From positions 166,505,236-166,569,235 of the forward strand of contig CM060305.1 of NCBI GenBank assembly GCA_030674185.1: a DNA stretch of 64,000 bases. Reading direction: 5' to 3'. Source of the DNA: Monoplex corrugatus (lineage: Eukaryota; Mollusca; Gastropoda; Littorinimorpha; Ranellidae). The notes beneath the pieces are model-generated. The model was given only the letters and a program-made list of their open reading frames with translations, was not told the origin of the DNA and made no database searches. A program made the position numbers and the translations under genes. Of the stretch, positions 1-9,694 are shown piece by piece (the first letter of the stretch is position 1; every line of letters begins with the position of its first letter).

Positions 1-138
1 TTTTATTGTCGCTAATGATTTGGTAACTGGACCACGTGAAGTGGAGCACAATGGCGACGCAACCTTCGACAAGCCGGAACGGTTGCTCACGTCAGCGGAC
101 TTTCACGACTCTAGAGGCCGTTCAAATGATTTCAGAGC

Positions 139-666
139 ATGATGACAATTGAGAGAGATTTGTTATCTGATGATTCGCTTCAGCATGAGGGTGGAGAAAG
201 TAACAATGACCACGCCGACATTCAACGCTTGCTGGCTGAATCGATGCAAGCAGACGATAACAAGTACGAGTCAAACCGCAACTGCTGTGGTCAGTGTGAG
301 TGGCGAGCGCGCAAGCCGTGGCACTTCTGACTTTGGACCCAACAGCAGTGAACGTGATGGTGAGAGGGGTCACGCACGTGTTCGTGGTGTGGGAAGGGGG
401 GAAGACGAGAAGGGGGAGAGGGAGAGGAGAGGTGCAGGGGAAAGCTGTGCCCCAGTTAGAAGGCATGGCAGGGGGCGTGGCGATCAGCGAAGTGTTGCGT
501 TCACTGAAAATCTGTCGGCCTCGAAATGGACAACAGTCAGACATTCCTCTTTTTTTTTTTTTTTTTAGGAAATCCAGGACTGAAAGTGGGAACTGGGGAC
601 ATGTGCTACGCTTTTTTCAAGCTGTTTCTCACTGATGAGCATGAGCTGATTGACTTATTTGAATGA
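139..666 (+). pseudogene. piggyBac-type transposase N-terminal remnant
   Basis: Three short reading-frame pieces form a decayed transposase N-terminus. The first, from an ATG at 139, is acidic (Asp/Glu/Ser rich). The second, in another frame at about 330-540, is Arg/Gly rich and ends near a GRGRGDQ motif. The third, 568-666, contains FFKLFLTDEHELIDLF, which resembles the conserved segment before the catalytic region of piggyBac transposases (usual form FFKLFFTDELLELIV). A run of about 18 T followed by AG at 549-568 separates the second and third pieces and may be a splice acceptor or an insertion. The catalytic Asp residues are absent, so the element cannot be autonomous. Assignment rests on the third piece and on a TTAA-flanked end at 1521. 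Confidence 0.55.
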
Positions 667-1525
667 GGATTCTGATTCTGGGCTTATTTTCTCTTGTTTT
701 GATTGCAGAACCTGAAGAACAGACAGAACCAATTCATGAGTGTCATGTAGTTTGATGTTCAGTGTCTGAGTACAATGCTGTCATGAGTTTGACTGTTCAT
801 GTCTGATACAATGCTGTCATGTAGTTTGACTGTTCAGTGTCTGAGTACAATGCTGTCATGTAGTTTGACTGTTCAGTGTCTGAGTACAATGCTGTCATGT
901 AGTTTGACTGTTCAGTGTCTGAGTACAATGCTGTCATGTAGTTTGACTGTTCAGTGTCTGAGTACAATGCTGTCATGTAGTTTGACTGTTCAGTGTCTGA
1001 GTACAATGCTGTCATGTAGTTTGACTGTTCAGTGTCTGAGTACAATGCTGTCATGTAGTTTGACTGTTCAGTGTCTGGTACAATCACTTTTATGTTTACT
1101 GAAAACAGGTCTATCATTGTTGGGACGGTTACTTACTTATGTGTCTGCATGAGGTTAGAATCATTTCATGAACATTTTATGTCATATGTTTTGTTTTCAT
1201 TTATGTATATAAACAAAAGTCATTTTCAGCTGTTTTTTTGTTTTGAGTATGTTGGGTATCAATCTGTATAGATGGAAACTTACTTTTTAGACAACACAAA
1301 AAAAATATTTCCACTTTGGAATGCCAGGACAGGTCTTTGCTATCAAGCTAAGAGAAAAATAAGCCCAGATTCAGAATCCTCGTTCATTTTCCTTCAAAAA
1401 ACAAATATGTTTCTTTGTTGTATCTCTTATAGTTTTTGCACTAGAATTTTTTGTTAATTATTACCCTCGAATCCTCAAAATTCCCCAGCACATGTTTACA
1501 TTTTCTCTGGCACTGAAAGGGTTAA
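659..1525 (+). mobile_element. 3' part of the piggyBac-like relic: inverted arms, tandem array, TTAA end
   Basis: After the transposase remnant, an arm at 659-694 (reading GAGGATTCTGATTCTGGGCT) recurs as its reverse complement at about 1350-1396. Between the arms sits a 39-bp tandem array. The block ends with CAGTGCC-type sequence running into AAAGGGTTAA, so the element end reads CCCTTTCAGTGCC next to a TTAA at 1522-1525. TTAA plus CCC is the usual boundary of piggyBac elements. The matching left end would lie outside the window. Confidence 0.5.
739..1078. repeat. 39-bp tandem repeat, about 8.5 copies
   Basis: The unit begins TGAGTACAATGCTGTCATGT and is nearly identical in every copy. Because 39 is a multiple of three, all frames stay open and give repetitive peptides, which are not taken as proteins. 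Confidence 0.95.
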
Positions 1526-2055
1526 GCACCAACTCACAATAGCACATATACACATGCACAAACTTCAGACAGAAGAACAATGCACTGTAAAACATGATAC
1601 GCTAAAAGCCAAGAAAACATAAAATCAACAAAACCATTAAAAGCCATTTAACAAACTGATCCAGAGAAATGAGAAAAAAGATGCACGTACCACACATGCC
1701 GGCAGCAACCTCTGCACAATCCACACATACATCACACGATGGCACTCATTGGACAGAACGCTCTGAGGACGCTCAATTTTGCCACTCAAACATTCCCTGC
1801 AATACACAATCTTTTTTGAAGCCACCTATACTTAATGTTTTGTCAAAGGTTGTGCTGCAACATATTTTCAACAGCAAGTGTATCAAACTAATGTCAACTA
1901 TTCTATACTGCACTGCAGAAGATTATCTCAGCACATTAGGAATCATTCTTGTATAACACTATTCTCCTCACTCATTTAGAATTACTTCTCATTAGATACT
2001 TATATGGAGCACGGAGAACTCAAACTGTTCGGTGAGCTGACCATGTTCCGTTACA
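1526..2055. other. no gene seen
   Basis: AT-rich sequence between the first piggyBac-like relic and a SINE. No exon with splice sites or conserved protein similarity was found. Confidence 0.5.
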
Positions 2056-2330
2056 TCATTGCACAGTGTGCGTCTTGGTGGGCGTGTGTGCTGGGCGTTT
2101 TCCTGTTTTCATAAGCTGTCCTCGGACATGACTTTTATGATCTTTAATGTGCATGTTTAATATTCTGCATGCATATACAAATGAAGGGGGTTTAGGCACT
2201 GACAGGTCTGCACACATACTGTCCTGGGAGACTGGATAATCTCTACCCTTTTGTCCACCAGGCAGAGATGTCAGATCAAACCCCGGACCTTCCAAATGGA
2301 AGTCCAATGTTTACCCCTTGACCACAGTAC
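2056..2330 (-). repeat. tRNA-derived SINE, family S1
   Basis: Read on the minus strand it starts with a tRNA-like head: an A-box-like GTGGTCAAGGGGTA, then a B-box-like GGTCCGGGGTTTGATC. The body holds CTGCCTGGTGGACAAAAGG and a tail with AAAGTCATGTC and AGCTTATGAAAACAGGAAAAC. The same tail recurs at 18525, 30650 and 43530. Confidence 0.7.
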
Positions 2331-3365
2331 GTATAGGACAGAAATACTCCGCGCATACAACATACATCCTACAGACATGAAAAAAGCCGTATTTTCACCT
2401 TTATAAATGATTGACAGGGCAACTTACTGGTGTCATTATACTATCAGTCTGACATGGTTTAGTATATGAAGCCAAATAATCCTTTAAAGACAGCATCTGC
2501 CTGCCAAGAGGCAAGTTAAATTGAAATCTTCCCTCCCTAAGCATGTACATGCATGCACACACACATGTACACACACACTCGCACACACCAGTCTTCTAAC
2601 CACAAGGATTATATCTGATGATAGTGGATAGTGATACCTGTATAGTGGACAATCACCAAACATGCTGATAATCAAAATAAATGAGTACGAGTACTGTTGA
2701 TTTCATGTGTATTAAAAATCTGCACTTCATAGAAAGGGGATTAACCCTTTCGCATTCGCACTGCTAGATGTAAAGCTAGCTCCTAGTATTCGCATTTTTC
2801 TGACATTTTTTCATCCGAGTACAGTCATGCTGATAAACATACTGCCATTCACTTGTTTGAAAGTACAGAAGAAAGATTTTTTGCACACATATACACAAGT
2901 GTCCATAGTTTGATTTGCATGTGGTTTTGTGTGTCCTGGGTCTAGTGTGCGTGTCCCTGTCACCAAAGATGTCACAGACAGAGGTATTTTTATGGTGACA
3001 ATACAATGGTTAGCATACAAACAAGCTCTATTGTCTAAAAACAACATTTGTTAGTTGTACACACAACATCTGTCCTACCCGACGCTGTCTCTGCTCCTCC
3101 AGTATAGTATCCAATACACAGGCACAACACAAATGTCAGAAAAGAATTGTCACGATGTCACCAAAATGAACATAAACAGAAAGAAACAGAAATGTTTTCC
3201 AAAGATATTTGGTACATGTTCGTCTACAGATTTCATTCCCTATACACTATTTACACATATGTGCCTATACAGCAACTTTGCAGCTACTGTGATGATGGTG
3301 AGATGTTGTTGTCATCGTCACTGTGATTGTCACCGTCATTGTCAGTGGCAGTGTCACCAGTGGTG

Positions 3366-3635
3366 TCACAAGCGCTGGTTGTAGCCTGTGTCGTGGTGTT
3401 TAGCGCATGATAGTCCCGGAAACAGTCCCGGACAGAAAGTTGACCAGTAGCACCATAGACGGGACTGATGTTTTAGCCCCATCATGATGAGAATAGACAG
3501 GTATGCCCTGATTTCATCAGCTGTCGTCTCTTTCCAAAGTGGGTCAGGTTGCCCCTTTGCCGCAATCTTCTGACCAGCGTAGTTGTTGGTCTCTTCAGCA
3601 GCACTGACAAAAAATTCTAGTGGCAGAAACAAAAC
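3366..3635 (-). pseudogene. piggyBac transposase, internal fragment 3' of the DIRS insertion
   Basis: The frame continues from the piece at 9694-9390. It carries EETNNYAGQ followed by TTADEIRAYLSILIMMGL, the conserved piggyBac (DDE_Tnp_1_7) segment just before the catalytic core. After the MMGL motif the sequence degenerates, with CYWS read in a poor context and then loss of similarity. A third frame there is acidic and low in complexity. No catalytic DDD motif is visible, so this copy is internally deleted and non-functional independently of the DIRS insertion. Confidence 0.75.
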
Positions 3636-3679
3636 AAAAGGAAATTTTCCTTCTAAAATTACGTTTAATCTAACATACT

Positions 3680-3808
3680 TACCGTGGCTCACAAATGCAA
3701 TAAGCGGCAGCGGTTTGCCAATTCTGCCTCGTAACAATAAAGTCCGAAGGGACAGTAACTCTGAGAGTGTCTACGTCTTGCGCATGCGCAGGTGCTCTTC
3801 CTCTTTTC
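3680..3808. repeat. DIRS left inverted terminal repeat
   Basis: 129 bp, identical base for base to the reverse complement of 9243-9371. It begins TACCGTGGCTCACAAATGC and ends in CTCTTTTC. The unique outer extension 3636-3679 lies to its left. Confidence 0.93.
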
Positions 3809-3882
3809 GAGGAGACCTTAACCTTGACCCTGACTGTGGCTAGAAGGAACCAGGAAGGCGGGGAGGTCGGGAGGGACTCTGC

Positions 3883-3973
3883 GTGAGCCACGGTAAGTAT
3901 GTTAGATTAAACGTAATTTTAGAAGGAAAATTTCCTTTTAATTACACATACTATACCGTGGCTCACAAATGCA
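3883..3973. repeat. DIRS internal complementary region
   Basis: Positions 3883-3939 are the exact reverse complement of the left terminus (3636-3692). Positions 3936-3973 are the reverse complement of the right terminus (9352-9389). The two parts overlap in a shared TTTT at 3936-3939. The region therefore equals the junction that would form if the element ends were joined in a circle, which fits the known template role of this region in DIRS replication. Confidence 0.92.
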
Positions 3974-4006
3974 GAATAGCACTACCCGGATGGAGGGCTT
4001 ACCTGG

Positions 4007-5180
4007 TTAACGCCTGGAGGAATGGCAGGAGTCAGGGCGTGTGGCTGAGATGGGGTGTTGGGCCACCACAGCGGAAGCGATACCCCTGGACCCATCTTCG
4101 CGCAGACGGGAGACGTCGCGCAGGTAGAACTGGATGAAAGTGCCCGGGGAACGCCAGTACGCGGCGTCTAGGACGTTTTGGATGCTGGCATTGTGGATGA
4201 CTGCCAGCGAAGAAGCCCATGCTCTGATCTCATGGGGCCTTGGGGAGAAGACAGCTAGCTCGGCGCTCGACCTGCCATACGCAGCCTTGATGACTTCCCT
4301 CAGCCATCGAGAGATGGACGTGCGTCTAATGTCCTTTCTATAGTTTTCGTTGTAAGAGAGAAAAAGGTGGCGCCGCTGCTGGCGAGAAGATTTCGTCCGC
4401 TTTCTGTACGCTCGCAGTGCGCGAACCGGGCAGAGAGTGCGATCCTCGTCGTCCGGAGCGAGGATAGACGTGAGGGGATGGATGTGGATGGCCGGCGAAG
4501 GAGAACCTGGAGACTGGTTCTTGGCCAAGAATTCCGGGAGTAGGCGGAGAGACATCGAGCCATCAGGTTCGAGAGCAACATCTCCGGGGAGACCACTAAG
4601 GGCGTGCACTTCGCTGCAGCGCCTCCCCGATGCGAGAGAGACGAGAAAGGCCGTCTTGAAAGAGAGGAACTTCAGGGAACACTCCCTGATGGGTTCGTAA
4701 GGGGGGAGTCTAAGGGATGAGAGGACGAGAAAGAGATCCCACGCCGGGGTTCGGCGGGGGTTCCTGGCTTCCTGGAGAGAAGCCCCTCTGACGAGATTCC
4801 GCAATAGAGGATCGTGCTCAAAGGACGGACCACCCAACTGACGGATGGTGGTGCAGATGGCCGCCCTGTGGACCTTCACTGAGGATGCGGAAAGCTTTTT
4901 CTCTGTGGACAGAAAGCCGAGGTAGTTGGCCAACTGCAAGCGAGAGGGTGAATGGGGTGACACCTCATTTGAGGTGCACCAAGAGACCCAGCCGTTCCAG
5001 TGGGCATTGTACACCCCCTGTGTGCCCGGCCTGTGAGCTTGCTGCACAAGGCCGATTACGGCCGGGGACAGGCCTAATGAAGACATCGAGTCTCGCACAG
5101 CATCCAGGCGTGAAGGTTTAGAACGTCTGGATTGCCGTGCGGAATGCCTGACCTGGGTTGGAGGATGGAGCGGCTCGATA
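4007..5180 (-). CDS. DIRS tyrosine recombinase (integrase)
   Basis: Catalyses strand exchange that inserts the circular DIRS intermediate without a target duplication. The domain shows the first catalytic Arg in SGRRCSEVHAL, the H-x-x-R box in RPHEIRAW, and the terminal nucleophile region AAYWRSPGTFIQFYLRD. The SAM-like N-terminal part includes TQGVYNAHWNGWVSWC. The frame is open much further upstream (to 6940), but there it overlaps the RT frame and looks like no recombinase, so the meaningful part starts near 5180. It overlaps the end of the RT/RNase H frame by about 100 bp. The frame is intact to its stop at 4007. Confidence 0.88.
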
Positions 5181-6969
5181 CCGCGAGTTTTAGCGGCGGC
5201 ACATGGGACAGGTGCAGAAGTTCTGGGTACCATGCCTGTGCTGGCCATTTGGGTGCGACAAGGATTAATGTCGCTGCGTCCTCCCTGGCTTTCCTCAGCA
5301 CTTTCCCCATAATGGGGAACGGGGGAAAGGCATAGCCGATGAGGTTCGACCATGGAATGGATAGGGCATCTACAGCCCAGGCCGCTGGGTCCGGAACCGG
5401 AGAGACGTACAAAGGGAGGCGGTGATTGAACCTGGTGGCAAAGAGGTCCACGTGTGGTTTGAACCATGCTGCCCATACTGGCTCCAGGACTGCATGGACC
5501 AGTGTCCATTCCGAGGGAAGAATCATGTGGGATCTGCTGAGAGAGTCCGCAAGTATGTTGATCTTCCCCGGGACATGCTTTGCTGAGAGCTGAATCGAGT
5601 GTTCCTCGCACCAGATGAGGAGCTGTTCCGCTCTCCGAGACAAGGAGTGGGAGCGGGCGCCCCCTTGCTTGTTGATGTAACAAGCTACTGTGGTGTTGTC
5701 CGTGTTGATGCGGACATGTTTTCCCTTCAGAAAGGGGAGAAACTCCCCGAGTGCCAGGCAAACTGCCTCCAGTTCCAACATGTTTATGTGGCAGGGCATG
5801 AGGTCGGTCGACCACCGACCTGCGGCTGTCAGCGTGCCGACATGGGCTCCCCACCCGGAGGTGGACGCGTCCGTGAACAAGTGCTCCTGAGGAGGGGGCA
5901 GTGTGATGGGGACTCCCTGGGCCAGGCGTGACTGGGAGCGCCATTTGGTCACTGCTGATATGAACCAAGGGCCCAGGTGGACCGGGAGGTCCCATGGCTG
6001 AAGCGACTGTGACCAACGCTTCCTGAAGCCGCGTTGGAATTGCCGCTTGAGAAGACGACCCAGTGGCACTAGGGGTGCCAGCGACTCCATAAGGCCCAGT
6101 AGGGAGGCCAGCTTCCTTGCTGGCGCTTGGAGTTGGGGGAGCAGTTGGGCTAAGAGGCCCTGAAGGCGCAGTAAGCGCTGGGGAGACGGGGTGACCCTCC
6201 ACTTGGAGGTGTCGAAGGACATGCCCAGGAACTGGAATTGTTTGGAGGGAGTTAGGTCCGACTTCTCCTCGTTGCAGACAAAGCCCAGGTTGTGACAGAG
6301 TTGCAGGACCTGGGATGCTTGTTGCGCACACTGTTCTTTGGAGGAGGCGAGTAGAAGCCAATCGTCTAGATAGGCCTTGAGGCGGATGCCCTTCTCCCGA
6401 ACATGCATGCAGAGTTCCCTCGTCACCTTCGTGAAGAGCCAAGGGGCGGGTGCCAGACCGAAGGGCAGTGCCCTGAATTGGAAGATCCGGTTCCTCCAGA
6501 CGAATCTGAGGTACTTCCTGTCCCTGGGGTGAATGAGGAGATGGAAGTATGCATCCTTGAGGTCGATGGATATCCCCCAGTCGCCCGGGTGCAAGGCCTC
6601 GCGGATGGACATAGGGGTCTCCATACGGAAATGGAGGACGCGGAGGAACCGGTTTAGGGAGGAGAGGTCCAGGACGGGCCTCCAGCCCCCCGAAGTTTTG
6701 GGGACCACAAAGATGCGTCCATAGAATCCCGGGGACGCAGCGAAGGAAACTTCCTCCGTAGCCCCCTTGGCTAACATCGAAAGAACCTCCTGATCCAGGG
6801 CCTGCGAGGCCGAGCGATCTTGAGGAAGTGCGAAAGCAGGGGGAGAGAGCGTGAGAGGAGCCTTCCTTGGGCCCCAAGGAAGGCGGAACCCCGACCTGAT
6901 CACCCGCAGGGCCCACGGGCTGGCGGGCAGCCTCTCCCACGCGTCGATGTGTCTGGAGAGACTGCCCAC
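5074..6969 (-). CDS. DIRS reverse transcriptase / RNase H
   Basis: About 631 codons with no internal stop. RT motifs in order: LKDAYFHLLIH, then FRALPFGLAPAPWLFTK, then the catalytic YLDDWLLLA. The RNase H domain follows, with FTDASTSGWGAH, MLELEAV, RINTDNTTV and a final HVPGKINILADSLSR, supplying the D-E-D-D set. This order and the LPFGLAPAP form are typical of DIRS elements rather than of LTR retrotransposons. It begins 44 bp after the Gag-like stop and overlaps the recombinase frame. The intact frame and identical terminal repeats indicate a recent copy, although the Gag-like region appears shifted. Confidence 0.92.
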   Translation of the reverse strand: MGSLSRHIDAWERLPASPWALRVIRSGFRLPWGPRKAPLTLSPPAFALPQDRSASQALDQEVLSMLAKGATEEVSFAASPGFYGRIFVVPKTSGGWRPVLDLSSLNRFLRVLHFRMETPMSIREALHPGDWGISIDLKDAYFHLLIHPRDRKYLRFVWRNRIFQFRALPFGLAPAPWLFTKVTRELCMHVREKGIRLKAYLDDWLLLASSKEQCAQQASQVLQLCHNLGFVCNEEKSDLTPSKQFQFLGMSFDTSKWRVTPSPQRLLRLQGLLAQLLPQLQAPARKLASLLGLMESLAPLVPLGRLLKRQFQRGFRKRWSQSLQPWDLPVHLGPWFISAVTKWRSQSRLAQGVPITLPPPQEHLFTDASTSGWGAHVGTLTAAGRWSTDLMPCHINMLELEAVCLALGEFLPFLKGKHVRINTDNTTVACYINKQGGARSHSLSRRAEQLLIWCEEHSIQLSAKHVPGKINILADSLSRSHMILPSEWTLVHAVLEPVWAAWFKPHVDLFATRFNHRLPLYVSPVPDPAAWAVDALSIPWSNLIGYAFPPFPIMGKVLRKAREDAATLILVAPKWPAQAWYPELLHLSHVPPLKLAVSSRSILQPRSGIPHGNPDVLNLHAWMLCETRCLH

Positions 6970-7012
6970 AGGATCGCCCGTGGGGGGTGGATGGCCTCAG
7001 GCCGGGGGTGAG

Positions 7013-9143
7013 TCATTGGGGGTTGGCCGGCTGAGAGGGAGCCGGCCTGCGGGCCTTAGGCCGGGCCACCGGCCTGCCCGAATGCTGTTGCGGTCTCCTG
7101 TGCCCTTGGGGCCTGGGATCGGCCCGAAACTTGGTGTGGGTGGGCCTGTTTGGCGGGTAGGCCGCTGGAGCCGGGCGCTTCACGGCAGGGCGAGAGGGCC
7201 TCGAATGGAGGGCGAGGTCCCTTTTTATGTCCGCCTGGTGCTTCAGGACGGCCTGAACATGGTTCCCGAAGAGGGAGCCCGGCTGGACGGGCACCGCGCG
7301 CAAGGAGGCCCTTGCCGACGGTGAGGTGGCAACCGAGGATGCCGCGAGAATGGCATCCCGCCTCGCCATGACGGCGTTCAGATACGTGCGTGCTTGCGAT
7401 TCGGCCACGGATCTGAGCCCCTGCGCCATGGCCTGGATAAAGGCCACGATGGTTGCCTGGTCAGGCGCCTGGCGGAGCGTGAAGGACTGCTGGTTGGGGT
7501 CCTTCAGGGCTTCCCCTAGGCCGCCCAAGAATGAGTCCAGGGCGGAGGTTGCCACCAGCCCCCGTCTCGCGTTCTCCTCCCATTCCGTCAAGCATTTCTC
7601 CATGATGGAGATATGCTGCGGCTGGGCCCGAGAGCGATCGTTCACAAGGAGGAGGTTCTCCTGTGTGAGCGAGAGGGGAGCGTCAGGGATAGGCCCATGG
7701 GCCATGAAGGGCTTCCGCTGGAAGGGGAGCGGTGCCGGCTTCAGGAATTTCCTGAAGGGCAAGGCTCCCGGGAAGTCAGGCACAGATCCTGGAACGAAAT
7801 CTTGTGCCTCTTTCCCCCTGGCGGTGTCCTGGGCTTGCCTGAGGCAGTCAGCCACCATGTCGGACTGTTTTAGCAAGGAGGCCCGTGGGGCTGAGGTAGG
7901 GTGAGCGCTGAAAAGGCGCTCGGCCGAGCCAAGCTTGGGAGCCTTGGGCTCTGGCACAGTGGACACCGCCTCCGGTGTGAGTTGTGCCAGCCGGTCCATG
8001 GCATCCTGGAAGCAGAATGCCATGTGGGCAGGGCCTCATCCTCTGAGGCCGAGTCCGAGTCCTCTGGCCCGCCTATGGAGGGGGCGAGAGTCTGCGGAGA
8101 GTCTGACCGGGGTGCCACGGTTGTGGGACCCGGGTCAGAGCCCCCAGGAGGCAGCCCCGGTGTTGTGTCCAACACGGGTGGTGCCGGGGGGGCTGGGCAG
8201 GGTGAGTCCTGCGCTGGTGGGGCGCCGGGCATAAAGCCGGGCCACCACGTGCATCCCGTGGCCGAGGCCGGGGGAAATCCCAAGGATGGGTGCCACGGTA
8301 CCATGTGCGGTGCCATGGGATGCGGCATGGGCTGAGCCCAAGGGGCATCAGGACCCTGACCCCATGAAGGGTAGGGCCTGGCCCGGTCCCCAGTGCCCAA
8401 AGGGCCAGCCTGCTGGGGGCGGCTAGGCATGTGCCAAGGCGCCCAAGTGCTCTGTCCGGAATGGGACAGAGATGTGGCAGCCCGCCATGGGTCGCTTGGT
8501 AGTTGCCAAGGCGCCCAAGTGCTCTGTCCGGATGGGACAGAGAGGTTGTGGCGGGTGCAGCAGCAGGCTGTGGGGGAGGAAGGGAGACAACCGGGGCGGA
8601 TCGACGATCTGACGCCCGTAAGGGTGGGGTTGTCTCCCTTGGCCCACCTGGCGAACCAGGGGGTGTCCCGCCTGGCGAACCAGGGGGTGAGCCGTTTCCG
8701 TTCACATTACGGTCCATCTTGCCTCCCGAAGGAGACCCATGCCCAATGCGCCCATCAGCCATGGAGGCTGAAACAGTACCAGCAGAACCGGAGTTAAGCT
8801 GTACGAAGGGGGCGAGCACAGAATCGACAGAACCGGAGTTGAGTCGATCACCGTGCCGGGCAGTGTGAGGGCCGTAAAATGACGAAAATTCAACTGAGCC
8901 GGAGCTGAGTTGAGGGCTCGTGGTCACCGCAACCGAACCGTAGCTGGGTTGCGATGACTTGTCGATAGTGTGAAAGAGAGAAGACGTAAAAGGGAGAGAC
9001 GAAGTTGAAGAGAGAGCGGTTTGTGCACCGGTGGAACCACCCCTTTGTGGGTTTGAGAATTCGGCGGACGAAATCTTCTTAACCCTCGCTTTGCCACCCA
9101 ATCGCTTCACATAAGTTTCTCCCTTAAACGAAAATATAGGCAA
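7013..9143 (-). pseudogene. DIRS Gag-like region, with two apparent frame changes
   Basis: The reading frame starts MPIFSFKGETYVKRLGG at 9143, with Gly/Ser/Pro-rich repeats (several SGSV or SGSA motifs). It appears to change frame near 8430-8480, continue as a Pro-rich and then acidic segment (EDSDSASEDEAL), and change again near 8030. The last part runs 8023-7013 with EKCLTEWEENARRGLVATSA and LGGLGEALKD, a conserved-looking block of DIRS Gag proteins, then a basic Arg/Pro C-terminus suited to nucleic-acid binding. The breaks may be real mutations or base-calling errors in GC-rich DNA. Function is inferred from position and composition. Confidence 0.65.
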
Positions 9144-9242
9144 GACACAAAAACAACAACGACAATCGATCGATCGCGTAGCGAAATCGAAAAATACTTA
9201 GCTGCTCAGAGCGTACGAGGCGAGCTGGAAGATGGCTGCCGA

Positions 9243-9371
9243 GAAAAGAGGAAGAGCACCTGCGCATGCGCAAGACGTAGACACTCTCAGAGTTACTGTC
9301 CCTTCGGACTTTATTGTTACGAGGCAGAATTGGCAAACCGCTGCCGCTTATTGCATTTGTGAGCCACGGTA
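9243..9371. repeat. DIRS right inverted terminal repeat
   Basis: 129 bp, exact reverse complement of 3680-3808. The outer extension 9372-9389 ends in AATTAAAA. In the minus-strand element this is the 5' end, so it probably carries the promoter; no TATA-like motif was assigned. Confidence 0.93.
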
Positions 9372-9389
9372 TAGTATGTGTAATTAAAA

Positions 9390-9694
9390 TAGTCTATTGG
9401 GTTCGCATCAGCGGGCAGCGAATGTTTAGGCCCAACAACTTGTGAAAATTCCCTGACTTCACAGCCACGTGTCACCGGTCGCCATGCCTGCACCAGTGCA
9501 GCCAGCGGTACATCGTCGTCTATGTCACTGTCATTTCCATCTTCACCATCACCACCTACTTCAACATCCGACTCTACATCTTCCTTTTCTTCTTCATCTT
9601 CTTCTTCAATTTCTAAACGATCTATTTCTCTAAAAATTTCCTGCAACTCTGCTTCAGTGTAATCCACAAATTCGTCTTCGCTGAAACTCGCCAT
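9390..9694 (-). pseudogene. piggyBac transposase N-terminal fragment 5' of the DIRS insertion
   Basis: Starts at ATG 9694 (MASFSEDEFVDYTEAELQ), chosen over an upstream in-frame ATG at 9739 because piggyBac proteins begin with such an acidic stretch. It continues through Glu/Asp-rich sequence to SLPADANPIDYF, where the DIRS element interrupts it. Joining 9390 directly to 3635 keeps the frame, so the two pieces are one interrupted gene. Its acidic N-terminus resembles that of other piggyBac transposases. Confidence 0.75.

Larger units (their letters stand above)
3636..9389 (-). mobile_element. DIRS1-like tyrosine-recombinase retrotransposon
   Basis: A 5.75-kb element read right to left: Gag-like region (9143-7013), reverse transcriptase/RNase H (6969-5074), tyrosine recombinase (about 5180-4007), then an internal complementary region. 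Termini are inverted repeats of 129 bp (3680-3808 and 9243-9371) that match at every base, plus short unique outer extensions (3636-3679; 9372-9389). The internal complementary region at 3883-3973 joins the complements of both outer ends, as in DIRS1 of Dictyostelium. No target-site duplication is present, as expected for recombinase-mediated insertion. No methyltransferase domain was recognised. The element lies inside a piggyBac element, which lies in the region expected to be a TMEM94 intron. Confidence 0.9.

Noticed and set aside
797..1152. Repetitive small proteins on both strands
   Set aside because: They come from a 39-bp tandem repeat whose length keeps all frames open.
5190..6940. 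977-residue frame taken as one protein
   Set aside because: Only its last third is a tyrosine recombinase. The rest is the RT gene read in another frame.
7326..8797. Plus-strand frames opposite the DIRS Gag and RT genes
   Set aside because: Antisense shadows in GC-rich sequence; no domains.
3636..9389. LTR retrotransposon or endogenous retrovirus
   Set aside because: Terminal repeats are inverted, there is no aspartic protease or DDE integrase, and a tyrosine recombinase is present.
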